A stretch of DNA of 64,000 nt from Lachnospiraceae bacterium (GTDB lineage Bacteria > Bacillota > Clostridia > Lachnospirales > Lachnospiraceae). The translations under genes were made by a program, and so were the position numbers. Location of the stretch: assembly GCA_024697065.1 (NCBI GenBank), contig JAILGE010000030.1, positions 43,972 through 107,971 of the forward strand, written 5' to 3'. Shown here in pieces: positions 1 to 9,902 of this stretch. The notes beneath the pieces were generated by a model, which saw only the letters and a program-made list of their open reading frames with translations, was not told the origin of the DNA and made no database searches. The stretch's first letter is position 1, and each line of letters opens with the position of its first letter.

Positions 1-2
1 TT

Positions 3-287
3 ACGCAGGCCATAAAGATAGTGCCGGTGGGATGCTGTGTCAGATTTACCAATGGTGACAAAGGTATAGTTCTGACTGAAAATGAAGACGATATCCTTCG
101 CCCCTTCGTATTGTCATTCCGTGACAACAAGATATATAACCTCTCGGACGGTAAAGTGTTTGAGAAGATCCAGATAGCTGATGTACTCAAGACCATGGAC
201 AACAGACACATTATGACAGACCAGTACGAGAAATACAGAGAGGCGCTTAAGACCGGAAAAGTCAAGGCCGTTTCTCTGGAAACGTAA
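3..287 (+). CDS. C-terminal fragment, probable HD-GYP domain protein (partial, open at the window edge)
   Basis: The frame is open to the left edge of the window, so only about 94 C-terminal residues are present and the real start lies upstream; the GTG at 21 is internal. The pattern, a short beta-rich unit (VRFTNGDKGIVLTEN, then RPFVLSFRDNKIYNLSD) followed by IADVLKTMDNR, resembles the tail that follows the HD-GYP domain in clostridial cyclic-di-GMP phosphodiesterases. The catalytic HD-GYP core itself is outside the window, so the assignment rests on the tail alone. The gene ends about 30 bp before the beta-mannosidase. Confidence 0.5.
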   Translation, partial: TQAIKIVPVGCCVRFTNGDKGIVLTENEDDILRPFVLSFRDNKIYNLSDGKVFEKIQIADVLKTMDNRHIMTDQYEKYREALKTGKVKAVSLET

Positions 288-317
288 TAAGTAATCAGAC
301 TAAGGGATCGGATAAAT

Positions 318-2840
318 ATGATCAAAGAAAGTTTATGTGGTGATGGCTGGCTCGTAAGAGAAAAAGGCGCGGCCAGCGGATATAAGGCAAAAGCACCCTG
401 TTCTGTTCTGTCTGTTCTCATGGAACAGAAACAGATCGATAATATCTATTACAGGGAAAACGAAAAGAACGCATTTGCCTGCCTTGAAAAGGATTATGAA
501 TTTATAAAGAATTTTTCCGTGGGTGGCGAGCACATGCAGCAGGAGTCTGTTGAGCTCGTTTTTTACGGTCTGGATACATGTACCGAGATCTATCTGAATG
601 ATGAGCTCCTGGGACGTACCAGGAATATGCATCGCACCTATCGTTATCAGGTCAAGGATAAGATACGTGTGGGAGCAAATGAGCTTCGCATAGTATTCGA
701 GTCACCTCTCAGATATATTTCGGAATACAGACCCGAGGACAATAAAAAATCGGATTATTCGCCCACCGGCGCGGTTTTCGGAGGACAGTACCTCCGTAAG
801 CCCCACATGATGTTTGGATGGGATTGGGCACCTTCGTTACCCGATATAGGGATTTTCAGGGATATCACGATAGAAAGTTTCTCTAAGGTAAGGATAGGAG
901 ATGTATTTTTTTCACAGGATCATTACGGAGACGAGCTTATCGTCAGAGTAGATCCCATATTGGAATACACAGATCCCATACCTGTTGAGATCGCTGTCAA
1001 TATCACGGGCGAGGAAGAGAGAACCGTGATGACCAGAATGCCGGAGCCCGGAACAATAGAGTCGGATCCCGGTGAGAATGAATTTGTGATCCCTATCCAG
1101 TCGCCTCAGTTGTGGTGGCCCAACGGAATGGGACCCCAGCCTCTTTACACGGTTAAGGTCTCTGTTAGAAAAGCTGACAAGGCCTATGACGAGAAGACAT
1201 ATCAGATAGGACTCCGTACCATAGAGGTTGAAAGGAAGAAAGACGAAAAGGGAGAATCCTTCTGTTTTGTTGTAAACGGCAGAAAGATGTTTGCCCGCGG
1301 AGCTGACTATGTTCCGGAAGATTCTGTTTTTTCCAATATCTCAGAGAAGAAAACAGTGTCTCTTGTTGAAAATGCGGCGAAGGCCAATTTTAACTGCCTG
1401 CGCGTATGGGGAGGCGGTTATTATCCGTCTGATGCTTTTTATGAAGCATGCGACAGATTCGGTATCGTTGTATGGCAGGATCTTATGTTTGCCTGCAATA
1501 CATATGAGATGACAAGACAGTTTGAGAGAACGGTACTTTCCGAGATCCATGACAATGTCAGCCGTATCCGTCATCATGCATGTCTGGGACTCTGGTGCGG
1601 TAATAACGAGATTGAATCCTTCTGGGCCGGGAACGGGGTATTATCAAAGGAACCTTTAGCTCTTAAGTCCGACTACGTAAAGCTTTTTGAGTATCTGCTT
1701 CCCCGTGCAGTTGCGGCAGATGATTCACAGACTTTTTATTGGAATTCTTCTCCTTCGTCGGGAGGCAGTTTTGATGCTCCGGATGATGAAAGCAGGGGAG
1801 ATTCTCATTACTGGGATGTATGGCACGGTAACGGAGTGATAGAAGATTATAAAAAGCACGACTTCAGATTTTTATCTGAGTTCGGCTTCCAGTCTTTCCC
1901 TGGGATCAAAACCGTAAAAGCCTTTACCGGCGAGGTAGACAGGAATATCTTCTCTCCTGTGATGGAAGATCATCAGAAGTCTCCCGATGGAAACGGTAAG
2001 ATCCTTCAGCATATAGCAAGGAATTTCAGATATCCCAAAGATTTTGTTCAGTTCCTGTATGTCAGTCAGATCATGCAGGGAATGGCAGTGAAGTATTGCG
2101 TAGAGCATATGAGACAAAAGCGCGGTACCTGCATGGGAACTATTTTCTGGCAGTTCAATGACTGCTGGCCCGCCGTTTCATGGTCATCCGTGGATTATTA
2201 CGGAAGATGGAAGGCGCTTCAGTATATGGCAAGGAAATTCTACGCTCCCGTAGTGGGAAGTATAGATGTTGAAGGCACTTCGGTACGTGCATTTGCCGTA
2301 AATGACAGTAATGAAGCACTGACAGTCAAGGTCCGCACCGCACTTTGCTCCATGGATGGTAAAGAGCATATACATTATGTGGAGTCCATAAAGCTCCCTC
2401 CCGACAGCTCCGTGGCTCTTAAGGTTCATGATTTCAGCAGACAGCTGGAAGAGAACTTTAAGCGTGATGTTTTTGTATGTGTTGATTTTGAGTTTTCCAA
2501 CGGTATAAAGCAGACAGAAGATGCTGTATTTGTTCCTTACAAGCATCTCAATCTGAAAGAAAACGGCGTGGAGATATATGCTGATGAGAAAGACGATGTA
2601 TATGAGATCACCATCGAGAGTGAAGTATATACACCGTTTGTAATGGTTGAATTATCAAGGGGAGATGCCGTATTCTCCGACAATGTGGTGACTGTATTTA
2701 AGGATCGTCCCGCTGTTATCACAGTCAATAAGGATGAGATCGAGAATGCAACATTTGAATCTCTGGATGATTTTATCGATTCTCTTGTGGTCTATACTCT
2801 CCAGGGCTCATTTGATATGGGCGATGTGATATACAGTTGA
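318..2840 (+). CDS. GH2 beta-mannosidase
   Basis: This 840-residue protein has the layout of family GH2 beta-mannosidases, which release terminal beta-linked mannose from manno-oligosaccharides. The N-terminal sugar-binding jelly roll (about 1-190) contains the diagnostic FGWDWAPSLPDIGIFRDI block near 167-184. An immunoglobulin-like domain follows, then a TIM barrel from about 310. The acid/base glutamate is E431 in WCGNNE and the nucleophile is E521 in LSEFGFQSFPG. There is no signal peptide, so it should act in the cytoplasm on imported sugars. The ATG at 318 follows AAGGGAT at normal spacing. Mannosylglycoprotein endo-beta-mannosidase is a less likely alternative. Confidence 0.92.
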   Translation: MIKESLCGDGWLVREKGAASGYKAKAPCSVLSVLMEQKQIDNIYYRENEKNAFACLEKDYEFIKNFSVGGEHMQQESVELVFYGLDTCTEIYLNDELLGRTRNMHRTYRYQVKDKIRVGANELRIVFESPLRYISEYRPEDNKKSDYSPTGAVFGGQYLRKPHMMFGWDWAPSLPDIGIFRDITIESFSKVRIGDVFFSQDHYGDELIVRVDPILEYTDPIPVEIAVNITGEEERTVMTRMPEPGTIESDPGENEFVIPIQSPQLWWPNGMGPQPLYTVKVSVRKADKAYDEKTYQIGLRTIEVERKKDEKGESFCFVVNGRKMFARGADYVPEDSVFSNISEKKTVSLVENAAKANFNCLRVWGGGYYPSDAFYEACDRFGIVVWQDLMFACNTYEMTRQFERTVLSEIHDNVSRIRHHACLGLWCGNNEIESFWAGNGVLSKEPLALKSDYVKLFEYLLPRAVAADDSQTFYWNSSPSSGGSFDAPDDESRGDSHYWDVWHGNGVIEDYKKHDFRFLSEFGFQSFPGIKTVKAFTGEVDRNIFSPVMEDHQKSPDGNGKILQHIARNFRYPKDFVQFLYVSQIMQGMAVKYCVEHMRQKRGTCMGTIFWQFNDCWPAVSWSSVDYYGRWKALQYMARKFYAPVVGSIDVEGTSVRAFAVNDSNEALTVKVRTALCSMDGKEHIHYVESIKLPPDSSVALKVHDFSRQLEENFKRDVFVCVDFEFSNGIKQTEDAVFVPYKHLNLKENGVEIYADEKDDVYEITIESEVYTPFVMVELSRGDAVFSDNVVTVFKDRPAVITVNKDEIENATFESLDDFIDSLVVYTLQGSFDMGDVIYS

Positions 2841-2844
2841 TTTT

Positions 2845-2873
2845 TTGACCCATTCAGTGGTTTGTGTTATAGT
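2845..2873 (+). promoter_or_regulatory. Probable sigma-A promoter of the NAGPA-CotH operon
   Basis: TTGACC (2845-2850), a 17-bp spacer and TATAGT (2868-2873) lie just after the beta-mannosidase stop codon. Transcription would begin near 2880. This places the TTG at 2862 inside the promoter and supports the ATG at 2913 as the start of the next gene. Confidence 0.65.
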
Positions 2874-2912
2874 TACGTGCGTTATGGCAATTTGAAGATT
2901 AGCGCATTAGTT

Positions 2913-4052
2913 ATGAAGAAATTATTCCAAGCCCTCGGATGGGTCTTTCTGTTTTTAATAACTGCTCTGGGTGTGACTTTTGTTACACTCTGGCTTCTTA
3001 TGTACATGTTCTGTAACGGTCCCTCGGAATCCGCAAAGAAAACATTCGTTGCCACCATGCTTGAAACAGGTGGCCTTAAGTTTGTCGTATCCTGGTATAT
3101 GACGGATGATGAGGTCATGTCCATAATGAATGAAGGGATCGCGTCTGCTGCACCTGTAACGGAAAAATCTGCCGATACGGATGCTTCTCTTGTGAATATG
3201 AATGAAAACGGTACGGTATCCGGCAATCTGGGAGACGGTGCTGTGGACAGTTCCATTCCGCAGATATTAAAGGATGCATATGCTCAGGATACGGATGGAG
3301 ACGGTCTGATACTGGTGCCGGTAACTTCACATACTTTTTCCGGCGGACTGTTGGTGGTAAGGGATCCTTCCCGTATACGGATTTCTTCTTCATATCCCTG
3401 GTCTGATGAAACCAGAAATAAAAACGGTCTTACTGTAGGAGAGCACTGCGAACAGTCAGGTGCTGTTGCGGGTATTAATGCGGGAGAATATGTTACTTCC
3501 GGTACAAACTGGGGCGGAATGCCGGTGGGAGTCGTGGTCGAGGACGGAGAGATATTATACAACGGTCCCGGTTACGGTGACGTTATGGTAGGTTTTAATT
3601 CGGATAATGTATTGATCCTTACCGATGTGGGCGGTATGTCCGCATCTTCATTTGAAGCTTACGTAAAAGAGAATAACATAACCGATGCTGCTTCTTTTAA
3701 AGATATGGCAGGCGGAAATATCAACCATTTCACAAAGCTTATCGTTAACGGTGAGGCTGTTGAGCTTGGAGGAAAAGGTATCGGCGCAAATCCCCGTACT
3801 GCCATAGGACAGTGTGCGGATGGTACAGTACTCTTTCTTTGCACGGACGGACGCGGAACGGGTGGACATCTTGGCGCGACGGGGCAGGATCTGATAAATG
3901 TCATGCTGCAGTACGGCGCGGTGAATGCCGCAAATCTGGATGGCGGCAGTTCCTCATCTCTTTATTATGAAGGTGAATATGCAGTCACTTCCACACACAT
4001 GAGATATGCCGATACATCCAGAAGAGTTCCGACTGCATTTGTAGTGGAGTAA
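2913..4052 (+). CDS. Membrane-anchored phosphodiester glycosidase (NAGPA domain)
   Basis: The 379-residue protein begins with a membrane segment (about 5-35) and then has an extracytoplasmic domain of the phosphodiester glycosidase / NAGPA family, whose animal member removes GlcNAc from a phosphodiester on mannose-6-phosphate. Seen directly: AGINAGEY, GGMPVGVVVEDGEI, PRTAIGQCADG and NLDGGSSSSLYY, all family blocks. Bacterial members are found with envelope and exopolysaccharide genes and their substrates are mostly unknown. A longer frame from TTG 2862 is unlikely because it starts inside the promoter. The next gene begins 15 bp downstream, so an operon with the anchored unknown protein and CotH kinase is likely. 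Confidence 0.85.
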   Translation: MKKLFQALGWVFLFLITALGVTFVTLWLLMYMFCNGPSESAKKTFVATMLETGGLKFVVSWYMTDDEVMSIMNEGIASAAPVTEKSADTDASLVNMNENGTVSGNLGDGAVDSSIPQILKDAYAQDTDGDGLILVPVTSHTFSGGLLVVRDPSRIRISSSYPWSDETRNKNGLTVGEHCEQSGAVAGINAGEYVTSGTNWGGMPVGVVVEDGEILYNGPGYGDVMVGFNSDNVLILTDVGGMSASSFEAYVKENNITDAASFKDMAGGNINHFTKLIVNGEAVELGGKGIGANPRTAIGQCADGTVLFLCTDGRGTGGHLGATGQDLINVMLQYGAVNAANLDGGSSSSLYYEGEYAVTSTHMRYADTSRRVPTAFVVE

Positions 4053-4067
4053 CAGATATAAGCAGGT

Positions 4068-5246
4068 ATGGATAAGCACAGTAAAAAAAAGATCAAGGAA
4101 AAAAAGAGCCGCATGCCTCGGATTTATCTTTCATATCTGGGCATACTTATCTTGCTTATGCTCATTTTGCTGATGTATGCCAGAAAGAGTCTGATACTCT
4201 ATGAGTGTTCACAGCCAGACCGTATACTTGAAAGCATATCGGAATCTCTTTCCCGTAACGGTATAACCAACTTTGTTACTGCGGAAAAGAGCACGGACGG
4301 CGAAGACAAGGTATCATACGAGATACCGGTCACCGTTTCCGTAAGCTGCAATGATTATGAAGAAGTAAAAGATTATGTGACAGAACTTGGGAAGGATCTT
4401 TCTCAGAGTGAGATCACATATTATAAGACTACAGAGGATTTTGCTTCCGGAAAAGTAACATATACCGCATATCTCGGAAACCGCCGATTTGCGGATGTGG
4501 TACTCGGTTCGAAGGGGAGCAAAACAAGGCTTAAATATCTGACTATCGTTGACTGGTGTCCGGAATCTATAACTGTATATAGGGACTCGGATACATATGA
4601 TATCAATATCACCATTCCTGAGAACTGCACCGCATGGGTAAACGGGAAAGAAATAAGTGAGGACCTTGTAACATCATCCGAACCGGTGGAAGCGCTTGCA
4701 TATTGCAGCGAGTACACGGAGATACCTGACATCGTTACCGTAAGATTAAACGGCTTTTATGATCCTGCTGAAGTAACGGTAAAGGATGATGCCGGCAACA
4801 GTCTTGAAGTTACGGAAGTGAGCGATGAAGCAAGCGGTAACAGGGAGTATAAGTGTGAATTTCCCTCTCCTGACATGCCTTCGGATCTTAGGAGTATGGT
4901 ACTCGAAATGGCAGAAGATTATTCGCGCTTCTTTACCAGAGATCTTCCCGGAGCTACGGTAAGCATCGATCCTATAAGAGATCTTTTTCCCGAGGGTTCG
5001 GACTACCTGACGCTTGCGGAAACATACCGCCGTCAGGATATGGAGATCATCGTAGCGCATACAGGTACCGAATTTATTGACGAAGAAGTATCGGATTACA
5101 CGGTTTATACGGATAAATGCTTCTCATGCCGGATCGTTTTTACGAAAACAATGCAGATGGGAAACCAGACCGTTACGGATAACACGGACAGTGTATATTA
5201 TTTTGTTAATACAGATGGTGAGTGGAAGATAGCCGATATTGAATGA
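4068..5246 (+). CDS. Membrane-anchored extracytoplasmic protein of unknown function
   Basis: I do not recognise this 392-residue protein. The N-terminus is very basic (KKKIKEKKSR), followed by one hydrophobic segment (about 18-38), giving an inside N-terminus and a large outside domain. The first part is beta-rich (roughly 55-260). The last 110 residues, with a DYSRFFTRDLPGATVSIDPIRDLFPEGSDYL stretch broken across positions about 285-315 and a terminal DGEWKIADIE, look like an NTF2-type alpha+beta fold by pattern only. It sits 15 bp after the NAGPA-type glycosidase and 24 bp before the CotH protein, so it may scaffold or present their substrate. That role is inference. Confidence 0.6.
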   Translation: MDKHSKKKIKEKKSRMPRIYLSYLGILILLMLILLMYARKSLILYECSQPDRILESISESLSRNGITNFVTAEKSTDGEDKVSYEIPVTVSVSCNDYEEVKDYVTELGKDLSQSEITYYKTTEDFASGKVTYTAYLGNRRFADVVLGSKGSKTRLKYLTIVDWCPESITVYRDSDTYDINITIPENCTAWVNGKEISEDLVTSSEPVEALAYCSEYTEIPDIVTVRLNGFYDPAEVTVKDDAGNSLEVTEVSDEASGNREYKCEFPSPDMPSDLRSMVLEMAEDYSRFFTRDLPGATVSIDPIRDLFPEGSDYLTLAETYRRQDMEIIVAHTGTEFIDEEVSDYTVYTDKCFSCRIVFTKTMQMGNQTVTDNTDSVYYFVNTDGEWKIADIE

Positions 5247-5270
5247 TAGAGGCCGGATCGTTTTTATAAA

Positions 5271-8201
5271 ATGAGATCATCAAAGAATAAAAAAATCATA
5301 AGAGCTCTGCTGTCAGCATCTGTCTTCTTTGCGGCAGTTTATTTTTTCCGTATTAAAACTGAACCTGCCGAGCAGGGGGCGGTGATAGTTGCCAATGCTC
5401 CCGGAGATATGCCTGTGATCTGTGCTTTGGGATCTCCGGATGCCGCAAAGGGAAATATCCTTCCGGAATCGGTGCTTCCGCTTGCGGGATCAGGCGACGG
5501 AATAGCTGCGCCTTTCGGAAGATATACAGAGAATTTTTCCGTGAAGGCAGGAAACAACGGTACATGGTATTCTCTTGCGGATATGGATCCGGGTGACGGA
5601 TCCGATGTGACTGCGGATCCTGAAAAGATCCTTAGAGATGCCGAGGAGAGATCTCTCGTTCCCGATAAACTTACTCTTTATAAAACATCAGACAGAACAT
5701 CTTCATATGCCGATACGGAATTCAGTATCGAAGGAAATGTGATAACAATAGGACTTACTCTGGACACCAATGATAAAGTCCTTTATTCTTCATATCCGGA
5801 GTTTTCGGTTTCCGGCGGATCCTGTGAATATGTAGGGTTTTCGGACGACACGGGTCTTATAGATCTGACTGAAAAGCCTACTTTACGCGTGACCAATTCC
5901 AACGGTGAATTCAGTGATTACACGGTCTGTGCAGATTATCTCACTGATCTTCCCGTTCTCCATATCGATCTGAACGATCCTTCCAAACCTATAGAAAGAT
6001 ACAATACCGTAAGCGCCAACCTTATGATCGACGGCGAAAATTATCCAATGGATATAAGAGGAAGGGGAAATACCAGCTGGTGGTCTTTTGCTCAGAAAGC
6101 TTATCTCCTGAAACTGGATGACAGAGCACCTCTTTTGGGATGGGATGCTTCCGATAAGTGGATACTGGTTCCTACATATATAGACCGTACTCTTATCAGG
6201 AATCCCGTATCCATGGAGATGGCATCGGTCATGGACAATCTTGAGTACACTCCCAGGCAGATCCCTGCTGACGTTTTCTTAAACGGGGAGTACGCAGGTG
6301 TATATACTTTCTCGGAATGTCTGGATCCCGGCGAAGGAAAGGTTGATATTTTCACCGCTGATACATATGTGCCCGGATCCGGGGAAGCCTTTGAGGCCCT
6401 TGCTTCCGGAGAGTATATAACTACGGTTTCTTCGAATGAAGGACTTACCGAGATACCTTTCTTTCTTGAATGCGGCGGTGATCTTCGCAGTCCGCAGACG
6501 TTTACCAAAGATTATTTCACTACCGCATATATGCCGAAGCTCTTTTTCCACTATCCGGAGCCGGATGCAACCTATTCTGACGAGTACAGGTTTGTCCAGT
6601 CCTACATGGATCAGGTTGGAAAAGCCATCAAGTCGGGCGAGGGTTACGAAGAGTATATAGATGTGGATTCCTGGGTGGACTGGTTCATCATCATGGAGCT
6701 GTCATGCAATACGGATTCGGGATTCTGGCGCAGTACTTTTATGTATAAGCGTAACGGCGAAAAACTTATGTTGGGTCCCCTCTGGGATTTTGACCGTGCA
6801 TACGGAAATTTTGCAAACGACAATCCTTCATATCGTTACTGGTCAATGGCGGAGCAGGTTTACGATCTGGCGCAGGGCCACTACATGTCTTATCTGTACG
6901 AGTCTGATGAATTCATGGAAAAAGTCCGGGACAGGTGGGATGAGAAAAAGGAGGAACTGCTTGCGACTGCTTTGGAATCCGTGGATGAATACGGAAGGAT
7001 GACGAGGACATCAAGCGTTTATAACGGAAAACGTTGGGGGACCTATGTTTCCGACAAGAATCTGGAGAATTTAAAGAGCTTTATAAAAAAGAGATACGAA
7101 TGGATGGACGAAAGCCTTCATATGGAAGGGTTTAACAGACATCCAGCTCCCTTTACGGTTTCCGACCCGAAGCCGGATGAACCTGAAGCGATAGACGGGA
7201 TACTTCCTGACGGAGGGGAACTGGGTCCAATACCGCCTGACGGAACCGTACCTTTTCCGGGTACTACCGACGGCACATTTCCGGTTAATACAGAGACTAC
7301 TGAAATGACACCGGGAGCACCCTTTGTGATACCGGTGAATAATGAGCTCAGGGAACCGGAGGAAACAGAGGAGGAGAATACGGTATCGGAAAATATTTCC
7401 GTTTCTCTTACCGATTTTGAGAGTGATGATACAATGGATGAAGAAGCATCCGTTTCGTTTAATTTCGTAAATGGCGGAGTGACAGTGCGGTTCCCTAAGG
7501 GAGAGGATGCATCCACCGGCAGGATCTCGATAGAAGGCAAAAGAGTAAAGATACTATCCGAAGGTACGTATGTGTTCAGCGGATCTGCCACAGATGCTCA
7601 GATACTGGTAGATGCTCCCGATGATGCAAAAGTTCATCTGGTCTTTAATCGACTTCATCTGCATTGCAACGATTCGGCTCCGGTATGTAATCTTGGCGCG
7701 GGAGAGGTTGTGATCACCATATTGAGTGATACATATAATGCTGTCTCGGATGGAAGAACCTATTCTGTCGAGGCTGAAAATGAAGGGATCAATGCATGTA
7801 TCTATTCCGTATCGGATATCGCTTTTAACGGCGGGGGGATACTCTGCGTGGAGGGTAGCTGCAATAATGGTATCGGAAGCAAAGATAATATAAGGATCGC
7901 CGGGGCTGATATTTATGTTCATTCCTGCAATAACGGCATAAAGGGAAAAGACAGTGTGGCCTTCCTTGGCGGAAATGTCATTGTCCATGCATCGGGAGAT
8001 GCGGTAAAGTCCGATAAAAAAGAAGAAGGGTATATTTTCATTGATGGCGGAAATATGAGCTTTACAGCTCAGGATGATGCTTTTCAATGTCCGAAAGCCT
8101 TTGTCTTAAAGAGCGGCAATGTCCATGTCAGATGTTTCGGAAAGATCGTGGACTGTGACGGATATACCGAAGGAGAAGATGCCCTGAATTTTGTAATGTA
8201 A
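5271..8201 (+). CDS. CotH-family kinase fused to a C-terminal carbohydrate-binding domain
   Basis: This 976-residue protein has an N-terminal hydrophobic segment (about 9-25) that is a signal or anchor. Residues of about 250-620 match the CotH family: NLMIDGENYPMDIRGRGNTS, then PRQIPADVFLNGEYAGVYTF, then GPLWDFDRAYGNF near 500, where the aspartates are expected to bind metal. CotH proteins are atypical protein kinases known from spore coats and from secreted proteins of other bacteria. A proline/threonine/glutamate-rich linker (about 625-705) leads to a repetitive Asn/Gly-rich beta domain (about 710-976) like the carbohydrate-binding DUF4353 domain. Last gene of its operon. The substrate is unknown. 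Confidence 0.85.
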   Translation: MRSSKNKKIIRALLSASVFFAAVYFFRIKTEPAEQGAVIVANAPGDMPVICALGSPDAAKGNILPESVLPLAGSGDGIAAPFGRYTENFSVKAGNNGTWYSLADMDPGDGSDVTADPEKILRDAEERSLVPDKLTLYKTSDRTSSYADTEFSIEGNVITIGLTLDTNDKVLYSSYPEFSVSGGSCEYVGFSDDTGLIDLTEKPTLRVTNSNGEFSDYTVCADYLTDLPVLHIDLNDPSKPIERYNTVSANLMIDGENYPMDIRGRGNTSWWSFAQKAYLLKLDDRAPLLGWDASDKWILVPTYIDRTLIRNPVSMEMASVMDNLEYTPRQIPADVFLNGEYAGVYTFSECLDPGEGKVDIFTADTYVPGSGEAFEALASGEYITTVSSNEGLTEIPFFLECGGDLRSPQTFTKDYFTTAYMPKLFFHYPEPDATYSDEYRFVQSYMDQVGKAIKSGEGYEEYIDVDSWVDWFIIMELSCNTDSGFWRSTFMYKRNGEKLMLGPLWDFDRAYGNFANDNPSYRYWSMAEQVYDLAQGHYMSYLYESDEFMEKVRDRWDEKKEELLATALESVDEYGRMTRTSSVYNGKRWGTYVSDKNLENLKSFIKKRYEWMDESLHMEGFNRHPAPFTVSDPKPDEPEAIDGILPDGGELGPIPPDGTVPFPGTTDGTFPVNTETTEMTPGAPFVIPVNNELREPEETEEENTVSENISVSLTDFESDDTMDEEASVSFNFVNGGVTVRFPKGEDASTGRISIEGKRVKILSEGTYVFSGSATDAQILVDAPDDAKVHLVFNRLHLHCNDSAPVCNLGAGEVVITILSDTYNAVSDGRTYSVEAENEGINACIYSVSDIAFNGGGILCVEGSCNNGIGSKDNIRIAGADIYVHSCNNGIKGKDSVAFLGGNVIVHASGDAVKSDKKEEGYIFIDGGNMSFTAQDDAFQCPKAFVLKSGNVHVRCFGKIVDCDGYTEGEDALNFVM

Positions 8202-8235
8202 TGGGGACTTTATAAAAGTCAGTGTCCGCGAGACG

Positions 8236-8264
8236 TTGTAAGTAAAAGGCTGTAATGGTATAAT
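8236..8264 (+). promoter_or_regulatory. Probable pgi promoter
   Basis: TTGTAA (8236-8241), a 17-bp spacer and a perfect TATAAT (8259-8264) precede the pgi ribosome site and the ATG at 8317. The longer pgi frame from 8281 would start almost at the transcription start, which argues against it. Confidence 0.7.
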
Positions 8265-8316
8265 TGCATCCGGAATCCAGGTGGATTTCCAAAACCGGAG
8301 AAGGAGAAAAAACAAA

Positions 8317-9663
8317 ATGAGTAAGGTTACATTTGACTATTCCAAAGCAGCACCGTTTATCGCGGATCACGAAGTTGAGAACATGAAAAAGATCGCTGAA
8401 GATGCGAAGGAGCTTCTTGTTTCCAAAAAGGGAGCAGGAAATGATTTCCTCGGATGGATAGATCTTCCCGTCAACTATGATAAGGACGAGTTTGCCAGGA
8501 TCAAGAAGGCAGCAGAGAAGATCAAGAGTGATTCGGATGTTCTTGTTGTCATCGGTATCGGCGGTTCCTATCTCGGAGCACGCGCAGCGATCGAGTATTT
8601 AAGACACAGTTTCTATAACGTTATCGGAAAAGATGAGAGAAAGACCCCGGAGATCTATTTCTGCGGTAACTCCATCAGTTCCACATATCTTTCACACCTC
8701 GTTGATGTGATCGGAGACAGAGACTTCTCCATCAACATGATCTCAAAGTCAGGTACAACAACCGAGCCGGCCATTGCTTTCAGGATCCTTAAGAAGAAGC
8801 TTGAGGCAAAGTACGGAAAGGAAGAGGCAGCAAAGAGGATCTATGCTACTACCGATAAGGCAAAGGGATCTCTTAAAAACCTTGCCAACGAAGAAGGCTA
8901 TGAGAGCTTTGTTGTTCCCGATGATATAGGCGGACGTTTTTCCGTTCTTACAGCAGTAGGTCTTCTTCCTATCGCAGTATCCGGTGCTGATATCGACAAA
9001 CTCATGGAGGGTGCGGCAGCGGGAAGAAAGGCTGCTCTTGAGTCTTCCTTCGAAGAAAATGATGCGGTTAAGTATGCGGCAATAAGAAATATCCTGCTTA
9101 GAAAGGGTAAGACAGTTGAGATTCTTGCCAACTATGAACCTTCCGTTCACTATGTATCCGAGTGGTGGAAGCAGCTCTACGGTGAGTCAGAAGGTAAGGA
9201 TCAGAGAGGTATCTTCCCTGCAAGCGTAGATCTCACAACCGATCTTCACTCAATGGGACAGTTCATACAGGATGGTGCCCGTATCATGTTCGAGACTGTC
9301 ATCAATATAGAGACTCCGAGAGTAGAGCTTACTATCGAAGAGGAGCCGGTAGATCTGGACGGACTCAACTATCTCTCAGGCAAGACAGTTGATTTTGTAA
9401 ATAAGAGCGCTATGAACGGTACGATACTCGCTCATACCGATGGTCAGGTTCCCAACCTTATGATCAGTATTCCTGAGGTTAACGAGTTCTATCTCGGTGA
9501 ACTCTTCTATTTCTTCGAGTTTGCCTGCGGCGTAAGCGGATATATTCTGGGAGTTAACCCTTTCAACCAGCCCGGCGTTGAGTCATATAAGAAGAACATG
9601 TTTGCACTTCTTGGAAGACCCGGTTATGAAGCTCAGAGAGAAGAGCTTATGAAGAGACTTTAA
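8317..9663 (+). CDS. pgi: Glucose-6-phosphate isomerase
   Basis: The enzyme interconverts glucose 6-phosphate and fructose 6-phosphate in glycolysis. The 448-residue length fits the short Gram-positive form. Motifs seen: [19 protein letters not shown], the phosphate-binding [14 protein letters not shown], the [14 protein letters not shown] signature and the C-terminal [14 protein letters not shown] chose the ATG at 8317 because GGAGAAGGAG lies upstream at normal spacing; the frame is open from 8281 but those 12 residues are Arg/Lys-rich and unlike the family. It stands alone between its own promoter and a strong terminator. Confidence 0.97.
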   Translation: MSKVTFDYSKAAPFIADHEVENMKKIAEDAKELLVSKKGAGNDFLGWIDLPVNYDKDEFARIKKAAEKIKSDSDVLVVIGIGGSYLGARAAIEYLRHSFYNVIGKDERKTPEIYFCGNSISSTYLSHLVDVIGDRDFSINMISKSGTTTEPAIAFRILKKKLEAKYGKEEAAKRIYATTDKAKGSLKNLANEEGYESFVVPDDIGGRFSVLTAVGLLPIAVSGADIDKLMEGAAAGRKAALESSFEENDAVKYAAIRNILLRKGKTVEILANYEPSVHYVSEWWKQLYGESEGKDQRGIFPASVDLTTDLHSMGQFIQDGARIMFETVINIETPRVELTIEEEPVDLDGLNYLSGKTVDFVNKSAMNGTILAHTDGQVPNLMISIPEVNEFYLGELFYFFEFACGVSGYILGVNPFNQPGVESYKKNMFALLGRPGYEAQREELMKRL

Positions 9664-9695
9664 TTCAAACATCTTTTGAATTATTTGAAAAAAAT

Positions 9696-9737
9696 GACAG
9701 CATCGGAGGAAAAGATGGTATCCGGTGCTGTCTTTTT
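9696..9737 (+). terminator. Rho-independent terminator after pgi
   Basis: GACAGCATCGG (9696-9706) pairs with CCGGTGCTGTC (9722-9732), with one G-U pair, followed by a run of five T. Confidence 0.9.
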
Positions 9738-9759
9738 GTATGTTTTACACCGCGCTGTC

Positions 9760-9788
9760 TTGACTTTCGAGTAAATTTGCTCTAAACT
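9760..9788 (+). promoter_or_regulatory. Probable promoter of the histone-like gene
   Basis: TTGACT (9760-9765), a 17-bp spacer and TAAACT (9783-9788) lie just after the pgi terminator. The transcript would have an untranslated leader of about 110 nt before the ATG at 9903. I see no clear riboswitch in it. Confidence 0.6.
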
Positions 9789-9902
9789 CATCAATGGAAA
9801 ATTGTACACTTTTGTATTCATTGCATGGGGCTAGGCAGTTATATGCCTGTATCACAGTACACGAAGGGACGGGGGGAACCGGATCCCGGAAAGAGATGAG
9901 AG

